Virus record (IMG/VR): IMGVR_UViG_3300036770_003093
Coordinates: 54,244-118,243 of that record
Source: a virus
Direction: 5' to 3' (one strand)
DNA length: 64,000 nt
Notes under the pieces: model-generated
What the model was told of the DNA's origin: nothing
What the model saw: only the letters and a program-made list of their open reading frames with translations
Database searches by the model: none
Program-made: the position numbers and the translations under genes
Shown: piece by piece, positions 37,492 to 46,162 of the stretch
Numbering within the stretch: position 1 is the stretch's first letter
Layout: the number at the start of each line of letters is the position of its first letter

Positions 37492-38202
37492 ATGACAAAT
37501 ATAGATATAGATTCCATACGAGACAAATTACACGCAAAATTAGAACCATCTGGTTGGGCTACAGTACTTAGACACTTTATTTACAGCGACGAGTTTACTA
37601 AAATTATAGTAAAGCTAGAGCATGAAACTAAAGAAGGTAGAAGATTTACTCCTTCTCTTAGTAAAATGTTCAGCGCTTTTTATGATTGTCCCTATGATAA
37701 GTTAAGTGTAGTCATGATTGGACAAGATCCTTATCCCTATGTAGGGGTAGCTGATGGTAAAGCTTTTTCTGTGAGTAATGATTCTAAACATGTGCCGCCG
37801 TCGCTAAAGTATATCTTTAAAGAGATAGAGCGCACAGTATACAAAGAGAAAAAGAACTTTCAACCAGATTTATCAAGGTGGTCTAATCAAGGCATATTGT
37901 TACTAAACATTGCTCTTACCACAACTGTAAACAAAGTAGGCCAACATTATCTTATCTGGCAACCATTTCTAGCTTATCTCTTTGATATGCTCAATTGGCA
38001 CAAGCCTCAAACTATCTATGTTTACATGGGTAAAAAAGCTAGTGATTGGCAAGATAGTGTATCTGACAACAACAAAAAGTTAGTAACTTCACATCCCGCA
38101 TCCGCAGCTCATAATAAACTTGAGAACTGGGATTCCGGGGATGTATTCAACAAGATAAACGAATGTCTACAGAAACTAGAGAAGCCACAGATAGAGTGGT
38201 AA
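37492..38202 (+). CDS. ung: Uracil-DNA glycosylase (family 1)
   Basis: 236 aa, close to the usual size. GQDPYP at 77-82 with catalytic Asp79, the LLLNIALTT block, and SHPASAAH near 200 (family motif HPSPLS modified to HPASAA, with the catalytic His kept). It removes uracil from DNA. It starts the replication block. UDG genes are common in crAss-like phages. Its stop codon overlaps the start of the next gene. Confidence 0.9.
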   Translation: MTNIDIDSIRDKLHAKLEPSGWATVLRHFIYSDEFTKIIVKLEHETKEGRRFTPSLSKMFSAFYDCPYDKLSVVMIGQDPYPYVGVADGKAFSVSNDSKHVPPSLKYIFKEIERTVYKEKKNFQPDLSRWSNQGILLLNIALTTTVNKVGQHYLIWQPFLAYLFDMLNWHKPQTIYVYMGKKASDWQDSVSDNNKKLVTSHPASAAHNKLENWDSGDVFNKINECLQKLEKPQIEW

Positions 38203-38663
38203 TGAATCCAAATTACTACTACGATTTACATCAAGAAATCTCTAGATTTTGTAAACGTATCGCGCGGCTGTATGATGTTACACTCCATGTAACAACACTA
38301 CAAACCATAGATATTGTCACAAAGCTTCCTCTAGAAACAATAGAGAGCGCAGTAAATGCTGTCATTGAAAAAGAGTATCCCGGCGAAACTGTAAAGACTT
38401 TAAGCCGTGGTGGAGCTATTTATAGACAAGTGTTTTCTAAGATTGCTAGTGATCTAGGTCATGTAAAATTGCACATCGCCGCTTATCTTGGTCAAAACCA
38501 CACTACAGTTTTATACTCTATAAGAACCATCACAAACCTTATAGAAGTCAAAGACTACAACACGTTACTAATCCATAACAAATGCATTCATGAGCTTAAA
38601 TCCAAAGAACAAACTTATAACTCTTTTTCAACAGACTCTGAACCTGTCGATAACACCCAATGA
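38202..38663 (+). CDS. DnaA domain IV-like DNA-binding protein
   Basis: 153 aa from the ATG at 38202, which overlaps the UDG stop (TAATG); an earlier ATG at 38163 would need a 40-nt overlap. The C-terminal half has SRGGAIYRQVFSKIASDLGH and AAYLGQNHTTVLYSIRTI, the last being the DnaA signature (L-G-x-x-H-T-T-V-x-x-S). The AAA+ part of DnaA is missing. It may bind DnaA-box-like sites in a phage origin or compete with host DnaA. Confidence 0.8.
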   Translation: MNPNYYYDLHQEISRFCKRIARLYDVTLHVTTLQTIDIVTKLPLETIESAVNAVIEKEYPGETVKTLSRGGAIYRQVFSKIASDLGHVKLHIAAYLGQNHTTVLYSIRTITNLIEVKDYNTLLIHNKCIHELKSKEQTYNSFSTDSEPVDNTQ

Positions 38664-39225
38664 GTTGTTTGCTATGTTGTGTTTCAAGGAAAAGATAATG
38701 ATTGATCATACCAAGATCAATCTACACTTTGAAATGCGACGACTCAAATCAGAAGGGTATGTTATCTACGATGAGAAAGAGGAGAAAATAGTTATCACAG
38801 AAAAAGGTGAAGCTCTTTTAACTGAAATGGAAACGCTATATAGCAAAACAGTTGAGAGTATTTCTAAACAGGTTATTGGTAATAACTATGAAGAGAACAT
38901 TGCTAGTTACAACATGTTGTTCCCGCGCGGTAAACTACCTAGTGGTAAACAAGCCCGAGTAAATGCTAAAAATCTAGAAGCTTCTTTCAAATGGTTCTTC
39001 AAAACTTTTGATTACTCATGGGAGATTGTTCTTAAAGCAACCGAGCTTTACGTAAATGAGTACAGATTACGCAACTATCTTTATATGCGTACATCCCAAT
39101 ACTTTATTCGTAAAACTCTCCCTGATCGTACATCAGAATCTGAGCTGGCTAATTATTGTGAAATGATTGTAACCGGCAACTATGAAGATCCAGGAAGCGA
39201 GCATTTTAGTGAAAGAGTAGTATAA
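38590..39225 (+). CDS. Winged-helix protein before the helicase, possible loader
   Basis: 211 aa. Residues about 15-75 are a winged helix (ITPNELFAMLCFKEKI, LHFEMRRLKSEGYVIYDEKE). The C-terminal part is helical and basic (ARVNAKNLEASFKWFFKTFD, LRNYLYMRTSQYFIRKTL). It overlaps the DnaA-like gene by 74 nt and stands 14 nt before the replicative helicase gene. A DnaB-loader or origin-binding role is inferred from this order. Confidence 0.7.
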   Translation: MSLNPKNKLITLFQQTLNLSITPNELFAMLCFKEKIMIDHTKINLHFEMRRLKSEGYVIYDEKEEKIVITEKGEALLTEMETLYSKTVESISKQVIGNNYEENIASYNMLFPRGKLPSGKQARVNAKNLEASFKWFFKTFDYSWEIVLKATELYVNEYRLRNYLYMRTSQYFIRKTLPDRTSESELANYCEMIVTGNYEDPGSEHFSERVV

Positions 39226-39239
39226 TTAAATAGATAGAT

Positions 39240-40238
39240 ATGTTGAAAGGTAAACAGGCTTGGAAAAGCCAAAAGGAAGGGTTTGTTGATTCTCTTAACT
39301 ACCTAAAAGGTAGGCAAGAAGGCTTGATTAAAAGCATCAGAACACCCTGGGTAAAATTTAATGACGCGTCTACAGATGGTATTGAGTGGAACTCTATGAC
39401 TGTTATTGGTGGAAGACCAGGTAGTGGTAAAACTCTTATTGCGGCCCAGATAATACGAAGTGCTTATTCTCTTAATAAAGGGCAAAAGTTTAGAGTATTA
39501 CAGTTTCAGTTTGAGATGCTTGCTCGTGTCTCCGCCATTCGTGAATACAGCAGTTATCTAGGTAAATCTTACAAGTATCTATGTAGTGCGGATGGTCAAC
39601 TTACAGCAGAAGATTTGACTAAATGCTATGCTTATGCAAAGAGTAGAGTAAAGTATCCAATTGATGTTGTAGATGAACCATGCACAACAAAAGAGTTCAA
39701 AAAGATCGTAGAAACTTACATGGAAGAACACGCAGAAATAGTTGACGAAGAGAAGGTTTTTACAAAAACAATTATTACCTTAGATCATTCATTACTAGTT
39801 AAAAAAGAGACTTACGAGAAAGATAAATATGAAACACTTTACAATTTAAGCGAAACAATAACTGAGTTAAAAAGAAAGTATCCTATAGCCTTTATCATAT
39901 TAAGCCAGCTTAACAGAAACATTGACTCGCCAGAGCGCAATGAAGATGGTAAATATGGAAACTACATTCTAGAATCTGATCTTTTTGGTGCCGATGCTTT
40001 GTTGCAACACGCAGACATGGTAGTTGGTATAAACCGGCCAGGTAAACAAAAGATTAGATTTTATGGCCCAGATAGATACATTATTGAAGATGACAAAATT
40101 CTTGTCATGCACTTCCTAAAATGTAGAAACGGTGATAACAGAATGAGTTTCTTTAAAGCAGAGTTTGAGAAGATGCAGATTATAGAAACAGATACTCCAC
40201 CCACACAAGAAAAAAGAACATTAACCAAAATCACATAG
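39240..40238 (+). CDS. Replicative helicase, DnaB-like RecA domain only
   Basis: 332 aa, SF4 helicase core. Walker A GGRPGSGKT at 57-65, Walker B near 180 (IITLDHSLLV), the H3 block FIILSQLNRNID near 220, and an arginine-finger-type C-terminus. The DnaB N-terminal domain is absent, as in several phage helicases. It unwinds DNA at the fork; the primase at 42250 and polymerase at 52036 are partners. Two nt separate it from the next gene. Confidence 0.88.
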   Translation: MLKGKQAWKSQKEGFVDSLNYLKGRQEGLIKSIRTPWVKFNDASTDGIEWNSMTVIGGRPGSGKTLIAAQIIRSAYSLNKGQKFRVLQFQFEMLARVSAIREYSSYLGKSYKYLCSADGQLTAEDLTKCYAYAKSRVKYPIDVVDEPCTTKEFKKIVETYMEEHAEIVDEEKVFTKTIITLDHSLLVKKETYEKDKYETLYNLSETITELKRKYPIAFIILSQLNRNIDSPERNEDGKYGNYILESDLFGADALLQHADMVVGINRPGKQKIRFYGPDRYIIEDDKILVMHFLKCRNGDNRMSFFKAEFEKMQIIETDTPPTQEKRTLTKIT

Positions 40239-40239
40239 T

Positions 40240-40788
40240 ATGTCAACAAAAACAAGAGCAGAAATCGTCAAAGAATTAAAAGAACATCATCAACTAGTAT
40301 TTAACGCACTCGGAATCCCAGATGCTAACTTTGTCCCTAAGTTAGCATGGAAACCTCAAGACAAAGATTATTACTGTATGGGCTTCTTTGCTAATGAACT
40401 TAGCGGAGGCACTGATGTCTATACAGAGTATGTAAGTTCTAATTTAGAACCCGAGGATCCACAGCGTAAACTGTATAGATGGAAATACAATCCTCATTTT
40501 GCTGAGGAGTATGACACTATACCTACTAGCTCTGGACATGTGAGATATTTAATTCCTGTTGATGAGTTACATGAAGTAACTGTAGATACAAAAATTGAAT
40601 CTGCACCAAAAGAGTTACCAAGTCTTAAGACTAAGAGTAAATCTTTTGAAATCATGGATCCTGACAATGACGCACCCATTGATCAGATGACTATTAAGGA
40701 TCTTGCTGCAATATTGTGGCAGTCTCCTGTAAGCGACAAATCATTTTTAAACCAATTAATCAAAGAAAGATGGCCGAAGCATGCTTAA
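40240..40788 (+). CDS. Conserved replication-block hypothetical protein
   Basis: 182 aa. A strand-rich middle (KLAWKPQDKDYYCMGFFANE, RKLYRWKYNPHFAEEY) and a C-terminal helix (MTIKDLAAILWQSPVSDKSF) that looks like a partner-binding tail. It overlaps the ATPase gene by 19 nt. The position between helicase and recombinase suggests a replisome accessory role; no family is known to me. Confidence 0.7.
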   Translation: MSTKTRAEIVKELKEHHQLVFNALGIPDANFVPKLAWKPQDKDYYCMGFFANELSGGTDVYTEYVSSNLEPEDPQRKLYRWKYNPHFAEEYDTIPTSSGHVRYLIPVDELHEVTVDTKIESAPKELPSLKTKSKSFEIMDPDNDAPIDQMTIKDLAAILWQSPVSDKSFLNQLIKERWPKHA

Positions 40789-41447
40789 TCATTGCTGAGT
40801 CTGGATCTGGTAAGTCTACTAGCATCCGCACTTTAGATCCTGAAACAACGTTTATTATCAACGTTGCAAACAAACCGTTGCCGTTTAAAGGCTGGCGAGA
40901 AAAATACATACTTGTAAGCAAAGACTATCCCCAGGGTAACATGAGTAATACATCTACTCCTGGAGGTATTATCAAAGCTTTAGAATATGTATCTACATCC
41001 CGGCCAGAGATCAAAACTATTGTCATAGATGACTGGCAGTATATGTCAAGCTTTGAGTTCTTTGATAGAGCTCTAGAAAAAGGTTATGAGAAATTTACTC
41101 AGATTGGTGCCGGTATAGCAGCTGTTGCTAAAACACCAAAAGATTTGAGACAAGATCTTGTAATCTTCTTTCTTACACATGCTGAAGACTTTTATGATAG
41201 CACCGGCGCTCGTAAAACCAAAGCTAAAACAATTGGTAAAATGATTGACGAGAAACTTACTCTCGAAGGTTTATTTTCCATTGTACTATATGGCAAGGTA
41301 AAGAAAGACAAGGACAACAATCTTAGATATGTCTTTGAGACAAAGAACAGTGGCGATAACACATGTAAAGCACCACTCGAAATGTTTGAATCAGATGAGA
41401 TTCCTAACGATCTAGAATTAGTACGTAAATCAATCATTAACTTTTAA
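40770..41447 (+). CDS. RecA-like ATPase, Sak4-type recombinase
   Basis: 225 aa from the ATG at 40770. P-loop AESGSGKST at 9-17, Walker B IKTIVIDDWQY near 85, and a polar sensor strand DLVIFFLTHAE. This compact RecA-core ATPase matches phage Sak4-type single-strand annealing proteins, typically encoded next to an SSB, as here. It likely promotes recombination and fork repair. A frame extending 54 nt upstream is rejected because the P-loop domain starts at this Met. Confidence 0.8.
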   Translation: MAEACLIIAESGSGKSTSIRTLDPETTFIINVANKPLPFKGWREKYILVSKDYPQGNMSNTSTPGGIIKALEYVSTSRPEIKTIVIDDWQYMSSFEFFDRALEKGYEKFTQIGAGIAAVAKTPKDLRQDLVIFFLTHAEDFYDSTGARKTKAKTIGKMIDEKLTLEGLFSIVLYGKVKKDKDNNLRYVFETKNSGDNTCKAPLEMFESDEIPNDLELVRKSIINF

Positions 41448-41458
41448 ATCAATTAAAA

Positions 41459-42187
41459 ATGGCACTAAGCACAAAAAAAGTAACCACAGATGGTGGTGGT
41501 AGTTATGTCTCAAAAACAATTGAGCCAGGAAATGTAACAGCAAAGATTCTTGAAGTAAGACTAGAACCTTTCACTTTTGTAGAAAACTCCTACCATATTA
41601 TCCTGGAGTTAGAAACTAAAGAGATTCCTGGATTTGAAGGTTTTGCTATTAACAAAGACAAACCAGATGGACCTAAATACAAAGGTCAAGTTGGACGTGT
41701 TAAAATGAGTCAGTATGCCTATGTAGATGGTGTTACTAAAACTGGCCGCGAAGTTTCTCGTGATACAGAAATCTTGCGGGCAATTAAAACTATCTGTGAA
41801 GCTACTGATACAACATCTTGGTTTAATGATCAAGATGAGAAGCATGACACTATTGAGTCTTTTGTTAATGCATTAAATGCTCAGAAGCCTTTCCGTGGTG
41901 CTTTGATTAATTTCTGTATTGGTGGTAAGGAGTATCTGAGCCGCGAGGGTTACACAAGATATGATTTGTTCCTACCAAGAACAGGAAAAGGTCAAGTAGC
42001 AATGGAAAGAAATGATGTAGAAGAGGGATCTTCTAGATTGATGTCTTTTGATGCTAATCTACATGTCACCAAGAAACCTGGAGCTAAAGAAGTATCTTCT
42101 TTCTCAGGTGGTGGTGATTCTGATGATCTACCTCCTTTTGATACAGGAGAATCATTTGGCTCTCCAGCAGGAGATTTTGAACTTTAA
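41459..42187 (+). CDS. Single-stranded DNA-binding-like protein
   Basis: 242 aa. N-terminal strand-rich body of OB-fold type (TAKILEVRLEPFTFVENSYH, IILELETKEIPGFEG) and a C-terminal disordered Gly/Asp-rich tail (SSFSGGGDSDDLPPFDTGES) ending in acidic GDFEL, the typical SSB tip that recruits partners. Position beside a Sak4-type ATPase supports this. Terminator at 42204. Confidence 0.75.
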   Translation: MALSTKKVTTDGGGSYVSKTIEPGNVTAKILEVRLEPFTFVENSYHIILELETKEIPGFEGFAINKDKPDGPKYKGQVGRVKMSQYAYVDGVTKTGREVSRDTEILRAIKTICEATDTTSWFNDQDEKHDTIESFVNALNAQKPFRGALINFCIGGKEYLSREGYTRYDLFLPRTGKGQVAMERNDVEEGSSRLMSFDANLHVTKKPGAKEVSSFSGGGDSDDLPPFDTGESFGSPAGDFEL

Positions 42188-42203
42188 CTAAATGTAACTA
42201 GAG

Positions 42204-42229
42204 CCCCGGTGTAACAGCCGGGGTTTTTA
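42204..42229 (+). terminator. Intrinsic terminator
   Basis: CCCCGG / CCGGGG with an 8-nt loop, followed by TTTTTAG, after the SSB-like gene. Confidence 0.88.
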
Positions 42230-42249
42230 GTTAACAAATATCTCTAACA

Positions 42250-43221
42250 ATGCTAAAAACTAAAAATGTAGTATTCGACATAGACAGTGTGCCCGCTACA
42301 TGGGTTTTTGAGCACTATCTTTGTTGTGATGTTCTTACCGGTCAAAATGTAAAAATCAAATCTGTATTTAACCCCAATGATAAAAACCCTTCTATGTTTG
42401 TCTATGTTAATCCAACAGGCAGGTATAAGTTTAAAGACTTTTCAACCGGCGCTCAAGGTGATCACATAGATTTAGTTGCTGAACTATTTGGTATAACCAG
42501 AGTTCAAGCAATCAACAAAATCATGGAAGACTTTTCTAAAAACAACACCGGTGATACAGAAACAAGAATTATCAAAAGAGAAATCTTTAAAATTGAAGAT
42601 TACTCAATGCGGCACTGGACAGACTACGATGCAAAGTTTTGGCAAAAATATCAGATTGGTAGTACTCTACTTAAGCATTATAATGTTCAGCCCCTTGAAA
42701 GCTATACGTATTCTAAAAGCAAAGGCACGGAAATAAGATACTCCAAGATTGCTAAGAACTATACCTATGGTTACTTTAAAGAAGATGGATCTCTCTACAA
42801 AATTTATCAACCTTATAGTACAACAGCTAAGTTCTTGAAAGTCAAGCCTTATATTCAAGGCTTAGAACAGATAGACTACAACAAAGAATTGCTGTTTATA
42901 CTGGCTTCTCTAAAAGACCTGATGGCATTTACATTACTGCAGTTTGGTAATGCTACACAACTTGCACCAGATAGTGAGAACACCACTATCCCGGAGAAAA
43001 CAATGACCAAACTAAAATCTAAGTTTAAAGACGTAATCGTTGTATTTGATAATGACGATGCCGGTATTAAATCCTCAAAGAAATATGAAGAAACTTTTAA
43101 TATTAAAAGTGTAAACATATCTTTAGATAAAGATTTGGCAGATTGTGTAAAAAACCACGGCCTAGCTAAAACAAGACATGAGTTAATAACCTCTTACAAA
43201 CAGAAATATGGAGGATCCTAA
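42250..43221 (+). CDS. DnaG-like primase with TOPRIM domain
   Basis: 323 aa. The N-terminus (about 35-85) resembles a CHC2-type domain (FNPNDKNPSMFVYVNPTGRY, KFKDFSTGAQGDHIDLVAEL) but lacks the zinc cysteines. The TOPRIM core has VIVVFDNDDAGIKS near 265-278, with the DxD metal site. It would make RNA primers for the PolB polymerase with the DnaB-like helicase. It overlaps the next gene by 14 nt. Confidence 0.82.
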   Translation: MLKTKNVVFDIDSVPATWVFEHYLCCDVLTGQNVKIKSVFNPNDKNPSMFVYVNPTGRYKFKDFSTGAQGDHIDLVAELFGITRVQAINKIMEDFSKNNTGDTETRIIKREIFKIEDYSMRHWTDYDAKFWQKYQIGSTLLKHYNVQPLESYTYSKSKGTEIRYSKIAKNYTYGYFKEDGSLYKIYQPYSTTAKFLKVKPYIQGLEQIDYNKELLFILASLKDLMAFTLLQFGNATQLAPDSENTTIPEKTMTKLKSKFKDVIVVFDNDDAGIKSSKKYEETFNIKSVNISLDKDLADCVKNHGLAKTRHELITSYKQKYGGS

Positions 43222-43417
43222 AAAAACATCTATAAAAGACTTTGAAGACTACATGAAGCGTAAGTCTAAAGAGTTTCCAGATGAAAGCACAAGCTTTCTT
43301 GTATTGTATCTAAGCTGTTGTCAAGAAATTGATGAGGGCGCCCCTGTAGATGAAACTATCTATGAATACATCTCAGAAGTAGAACAGATTATTAAAGAAG
43401 TAAATAAAAACCCATGA
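43208..43417 (+). CDS. Small hypothetical protein
   Basis: 69 aa, acidic, helical (IKDFEDYMKRKSKEFPDEST, YISEVEQIIKEVNKNP). Overlaps primase by 14 nt and the Ala-rich gene by 4 nt. Its function is unknown. Confidence 0.62.
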   Translation: MEDPKKTSIKDFEDYMKRKSKEFPDESTSFLVLYLSCCQEIDEGAPVDETIYEYISEVEQIIKEVNKNP

Positions 43418-43908
43418 CATTCAAAGAGCTTTTAATCAAATTAGACGCTTGCGAAGAAGCAAAAGAATGGGCAAGAGATATGTCTATCGAAGAAATAGTT
43501 TTAACCTGCCACCGAGCAGATTGGTTGCTTTGGCTTGCCCAAAAAGTTGATTTAGATTTACGCCTTCGCACGTTGGCGAAAGGCCATTGTGCAAACACGG
43601 TTAGACGCTTAATGGAAGATGAGCGAAGCATCAACGCTGTTAATGTGGCTATTGCATTTGGTGAAGGTAAGGCTACACGTGAAGAGTTAGATGCTGCTGC
43701 TGTTGGTGCTGTTGCTGTTGCTACTGTTGCTGCTGCTGCTTATGCTGCTGATGCTGCTGTTTCTGCTGCTGATGCTGCTGTTGCTGCTGCTGATGCTGCT
43801 TATGTTTCTGTTGCTGCCAACCGCCAACAAGCCGCCGACATCTGCCGCCAGTATATTGGCGCAGCCTTAATCGAAAAAGTAAATCAATTATTAAATCAAA
43901 ATGAGTAA
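43414..43908 (+). CDS. Imm-5-like protein with alanine repeat tract
   Basis: 164 aa. Residues 10-90 follow a family pattern: DACEEAKEWARDM, CHRADWLLWLAQKVDLDLR, AKGHCANTVRRLMEDERSIN, ATREELDAAA. Residues about 90-140 are almost only Ala with spaced Asp, Ser, Tyr and Val, coded by a GCTGCTG microsatellite-like tract (43689-43818). The end (ADICRQYI) matches the family again. This resembles the Imm-5-like family seen in phages and toxin immunity loci. The tract length is probably variable by slippage. Confidence 0.7.
   Translation: MTFKELLIKLDACEEAKEWARDMSIEEIVLTCHRADWLLWLAQKVDLDLRLRTLAKGHCANTVRRLMEDERSINAVNVAIAFGEGKATREELDAAAVGAVAVATVAAAAYAADAAVSAADAAVAAADAAYVSVAANRQQAADICRQYIGAALIEKVNQLLNQNE
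43689..43818 (+). repeat. GCTGCTG-type low-complexity tract inside a gene
   Basis: About 130 nt made of GCT, GTT and GAT codons in tandem (GCTGCTGCTGTTGGTGCTG...), coding Ala/Val/Asp. It is in frame with the Imm-5-like gene; such tracts expand and contract in multiples of three. Confidence 0.85.
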
Positions 43909-44413
43909 ATACATTGCTATTGACCCCGGTAAGAATGGTGCTATTGTATATCGCGATAAGCAATTACCTGAAAGTGAAATAAAGATTCACACAATGCCCT
44001 TGATAAAGAAGGAGCTCGACTACCACGCGCTAAACAAACTTATAACAAGTTTAGCAGGTGATAACTCAGACGTAGTTCTGGTTATAGAAAAGGTTGGTGT
44101 AATCTTTGGTACCAGCAAAACAACCGCATTTTCAATGGGTCATCAATCTGGGGCTATAGAAATGTGTGCCGTGGCTAATGGTTACAAATATGTTTTGGTG
44201 CCACCTAAAACCTGGCAAAAAGATATCTTCCTGGGAATACCGGTGATATCTAAGGCAAAAAGTAGCGCTAACGACACTAAAGCAATGGCTCTAGTAGCAG
44301 CTAACAGAATGTTTAATCCAGAAATGCTAAGAACTAATCCTAAGAATAAACCTCATGATGGAATAGTTGATGCATTACTTATATCTGAATTCGCATGTCG
44401 AAACAATTTGTAG
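43901..44413 (+). CDS. RuvC-like Holliday junction resolvase
   Basis: 170 aa. RNase H fold with catalytic acids D8 (IAIDPGKNG), E63 (LVIEKVG) and D153/D157 (HDGIVDALLI). The sequence PPKTWQKDIF in the middle is typical of phage RuvC-like proteins. It resolves branched DNA before packaging. It overlaps the next gene by 19 nt and its ATG overlaps the upstream stop region. Confidence 0.88.
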   Translation: MSKYIAIDPGKNGAIVYRDKQLPESEIKIHTMPLIKKELDYHALNKLITSLAGDNSDVVLVIEKVGVIFGTSKTTAFSMGHQSGAIEMCAVANGYKYVLVPPKTWQKDIFLGIPVISKAKSSANDTKAMALVAANRMFNPEMLRTNPKNKPHDGIVDALLISEFACRNNL

Positions 44414-44595
44414 AACTTAAGGCTGACAAAAAAGTAAAAGAACTATTAGATAAGTATGTTATTAGCGATGCTATAATCATTGCTAAACAAGCATTATATC
44501 TAGTAGAAGAACTTGGTAAACTAAAAGATTACAGGTTAAAATACGAAGTGTGGCAACGAGTATATGAAAAACTAAATGCTTTAGAAAATGAGTGA
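44395..44595 (+). CDS. Small helical hypothetical protein
   Basis: 66 aa, charged, predicted helical throughout (ADKKVKELLDKYVISDAIII, VEELGKLKDYRLKYEVWQRV). Overlaps RuvC-like by 19 nt and the next gene by 8 nt. Its function is unknown. Confidence 0.65.
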   Translation: MSKQFVELKADKKVKELLDKYVISDAIIIAKQALYLVEELGKLKDYRLKYEVWQRVYEKLNALENE

Positions 44596-44953
44596 TTTAA
44601 TAGATGAATTTGAAAATGTATGTAAACAATTAAAAGCAGGAAACGATGATAAATTAGTAGCTAAGTTTATTATTGATAGCAAAGACATAATGGTAGCTAA
44701 ATTATGGTTAGCTCTAATTAAACTTCGCGGGATACCTATTGAATTTAAAGAGGCTAATTTTACAAGTTTGGCAACAATCTACAATTCTAATTCTGAAATA
44801 ACATCCTATACTCAAGTTTTAGACATAATAAACTATACTGATGAGTTAGGGCCTTTAGAATTAGTTCTTCATGAGATGTCAAGATCTGCAGAAGCCCTAG
44901 TCAATCTAAAAACAATGGGTTATACCGTAAAATTCAACTTTGAAATATTATGA
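44588..44953 (+). CDS. Hypothetical protein
   Basis: 121 aa, acidic, alpha/beta. LIDEFENVCKQLKAGNDDKL at the start, LWLALIKLRGIPIEFKEANF in the middle. It overlaps its neighbours by 8 and 4 nt and precedes the VWA/metallopeptidase gene. Its function is unknown. Confidence 0.65.
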   Translation: MSDLIDEFENVCKQLKAGNDDKLVAKFIIDSKDIMVAKLWLALIKLRGIPIEFKEANFTSLATIYNSNSEITSYTQVLDIINYTDELGPLELVLHEMSRSAEALVNLKTMGYTVKFNFEIL

Positions 44954-46152
44954 ACAGACATGAAAACCTAGCAAAGACAGTAAAAAATCTTATGCTAAAA
45001 GAACCCTTTTATGGGATATTTGCCTTGTCTCTTAGTAAAGAGTTTAACAAGGATAAAGTACCCACCGCAGGTGTTGCAAAAATGGGTATTAATTACAAAC
45101 TATGCATAAACCCAGAATTCTGGGATGGCTTAGAGCCTAATGTCAAAGAAGGTATTTTGAAACACGAGCTTATGCACATTGCTTTCTTTCACCTGTACAT
45201 GCAAGATAGTTATGCTGATAAAAAGCTCTTTAATGTGGCCGCTGACATGGAGATTAACCAGTATATTGAGCGTGAAGATTTACCCCAAGAAGGTATCTTC
45301 ATAGAAAACTATGCTGAACTAAAGCTAGAAGAGAAAGCCGGCAGCGACTATTATTACAAAGCTTTACAAAACGCTCAGGAAGAATATCAGAAAAACGGTA
45401 CTTGTGGTTGTCAAGCTGCAGATGAACTTTTTGAACAAATGGAAAATGGTGATGAGCTTCCTTGTGATCACCCAACATGGAAAGAGTTTGAAGGTTTATC
45501 AGATGCTGACAAACAGCTTCTTAAAAGACAAACTGTACATTTACTTAAAGAAGCTGAATCTGCAGTTAAAACACGAGGTACTATGCCCGGTAAAGTAGCA
45601 GAGCTCTTAGAACTACTACAAGACATTCCTCCAAAGTTTGATTGGCGTCAGTATTTACGTCGCTTTAGTGGTGGTTCTAATATACCATACACAAAGAAAC
45701 TAAGACGTAAGTATAACAAACGCTATGAAGATAATCCAGGTTTAAAGATTAAGTATCACAAGCATTTGCTTGTTGCTATTGATACATCTGGGTCTGTTAA
45801 TAAGGATGAGCTCGAGGAATTTGTGAATGAACTAGTTCATATCCACAAAACTGGTGGTAAAATCACTGTTGCACAAACTGACGCGGCAATCTCTTCTATT
45901 GAGGAATTCAATCCTAGAAAAAAAGAGTTTACTATTCATGGTCGTGGAGGCACCGATTTTCAACCTATTATTGATTATTACAGAGAGAATCTTAAAAAGT
46001 ACACGGCGCTAATCTTCTTTACAGATGGAGAAGCACCTGCACCAATTGATGTAAAAGGTAAAGTATTATGGGTAGTATCATCATTGTCCACACACTTTGA
46101 TCATTTACCCGGACAAGTAGTTAAATTAGAAGAAAAACAAACAAACAATTAA
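44950..46152 (+). CDS. Metallopeptidase-like VWA protein (DUF2201 type)
   Basis: 400 aa. The N-terminal domain has a zincin motif LKHELMHIAFFH at 70-81 (HExxHxxxxH; H72, H76, H81). The C-terminal VWA domain starts near 275 with VAIDTSGSV (MIDAS DxSxS) and continues with the threonine loop RGGTDFQP and FFTDGEAP. This is the architecture of the VWA-like partners of MoxR AAA+ ATPases. The next gene is such a MoxR ATPase 11 nt downstream. Together they likely form a chaperone for metal or protein complex assembly; the target is unknown. Confidence 0.85.
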   Translation: MNRHENLAKTVKNLMLKEPFYGIFALSLSKEFNKDKVPTAGVAKMGINYKLCINPEFWDGLEPNVKEGILKHELMHIAFFHLYMQDSYADKKLFNVAADMEINQYIEREDLPQEGIFIENYAELKLEEKAGSDYYYKALQNAQEEYQKNGTCGCQAADELFEQMENGDELPCDHPTWKEFEGLSDADKQLLKRQTVHLLKEAESAVKTRGTMPGKVAELLELLQDIPPKFDWRQYLRRFSGGSNIPYTKKLRRKYNKRYEDNPGLKIKYHKHLLVAIDTSGSVNKDELEEFVNELVHIHKTGGKITVAQTDAAISSIEEFNPRKKEFTIHGRGGTDFQPIIDYYRENLKKYTALIFFTDGEAPAPIDVKGKVLWVVSSLSTHFDHLPGQVVKLEEKQTNN

Positions 46153-46162
46153 TTAAATCAAC

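Noticed and set aside
43721-43963. Minus-strand frame rich in Gln and His opposite the alanine tract
   Set aside because: It is simply the reverse reading of the GCT repeat (CAG/CAA codons).
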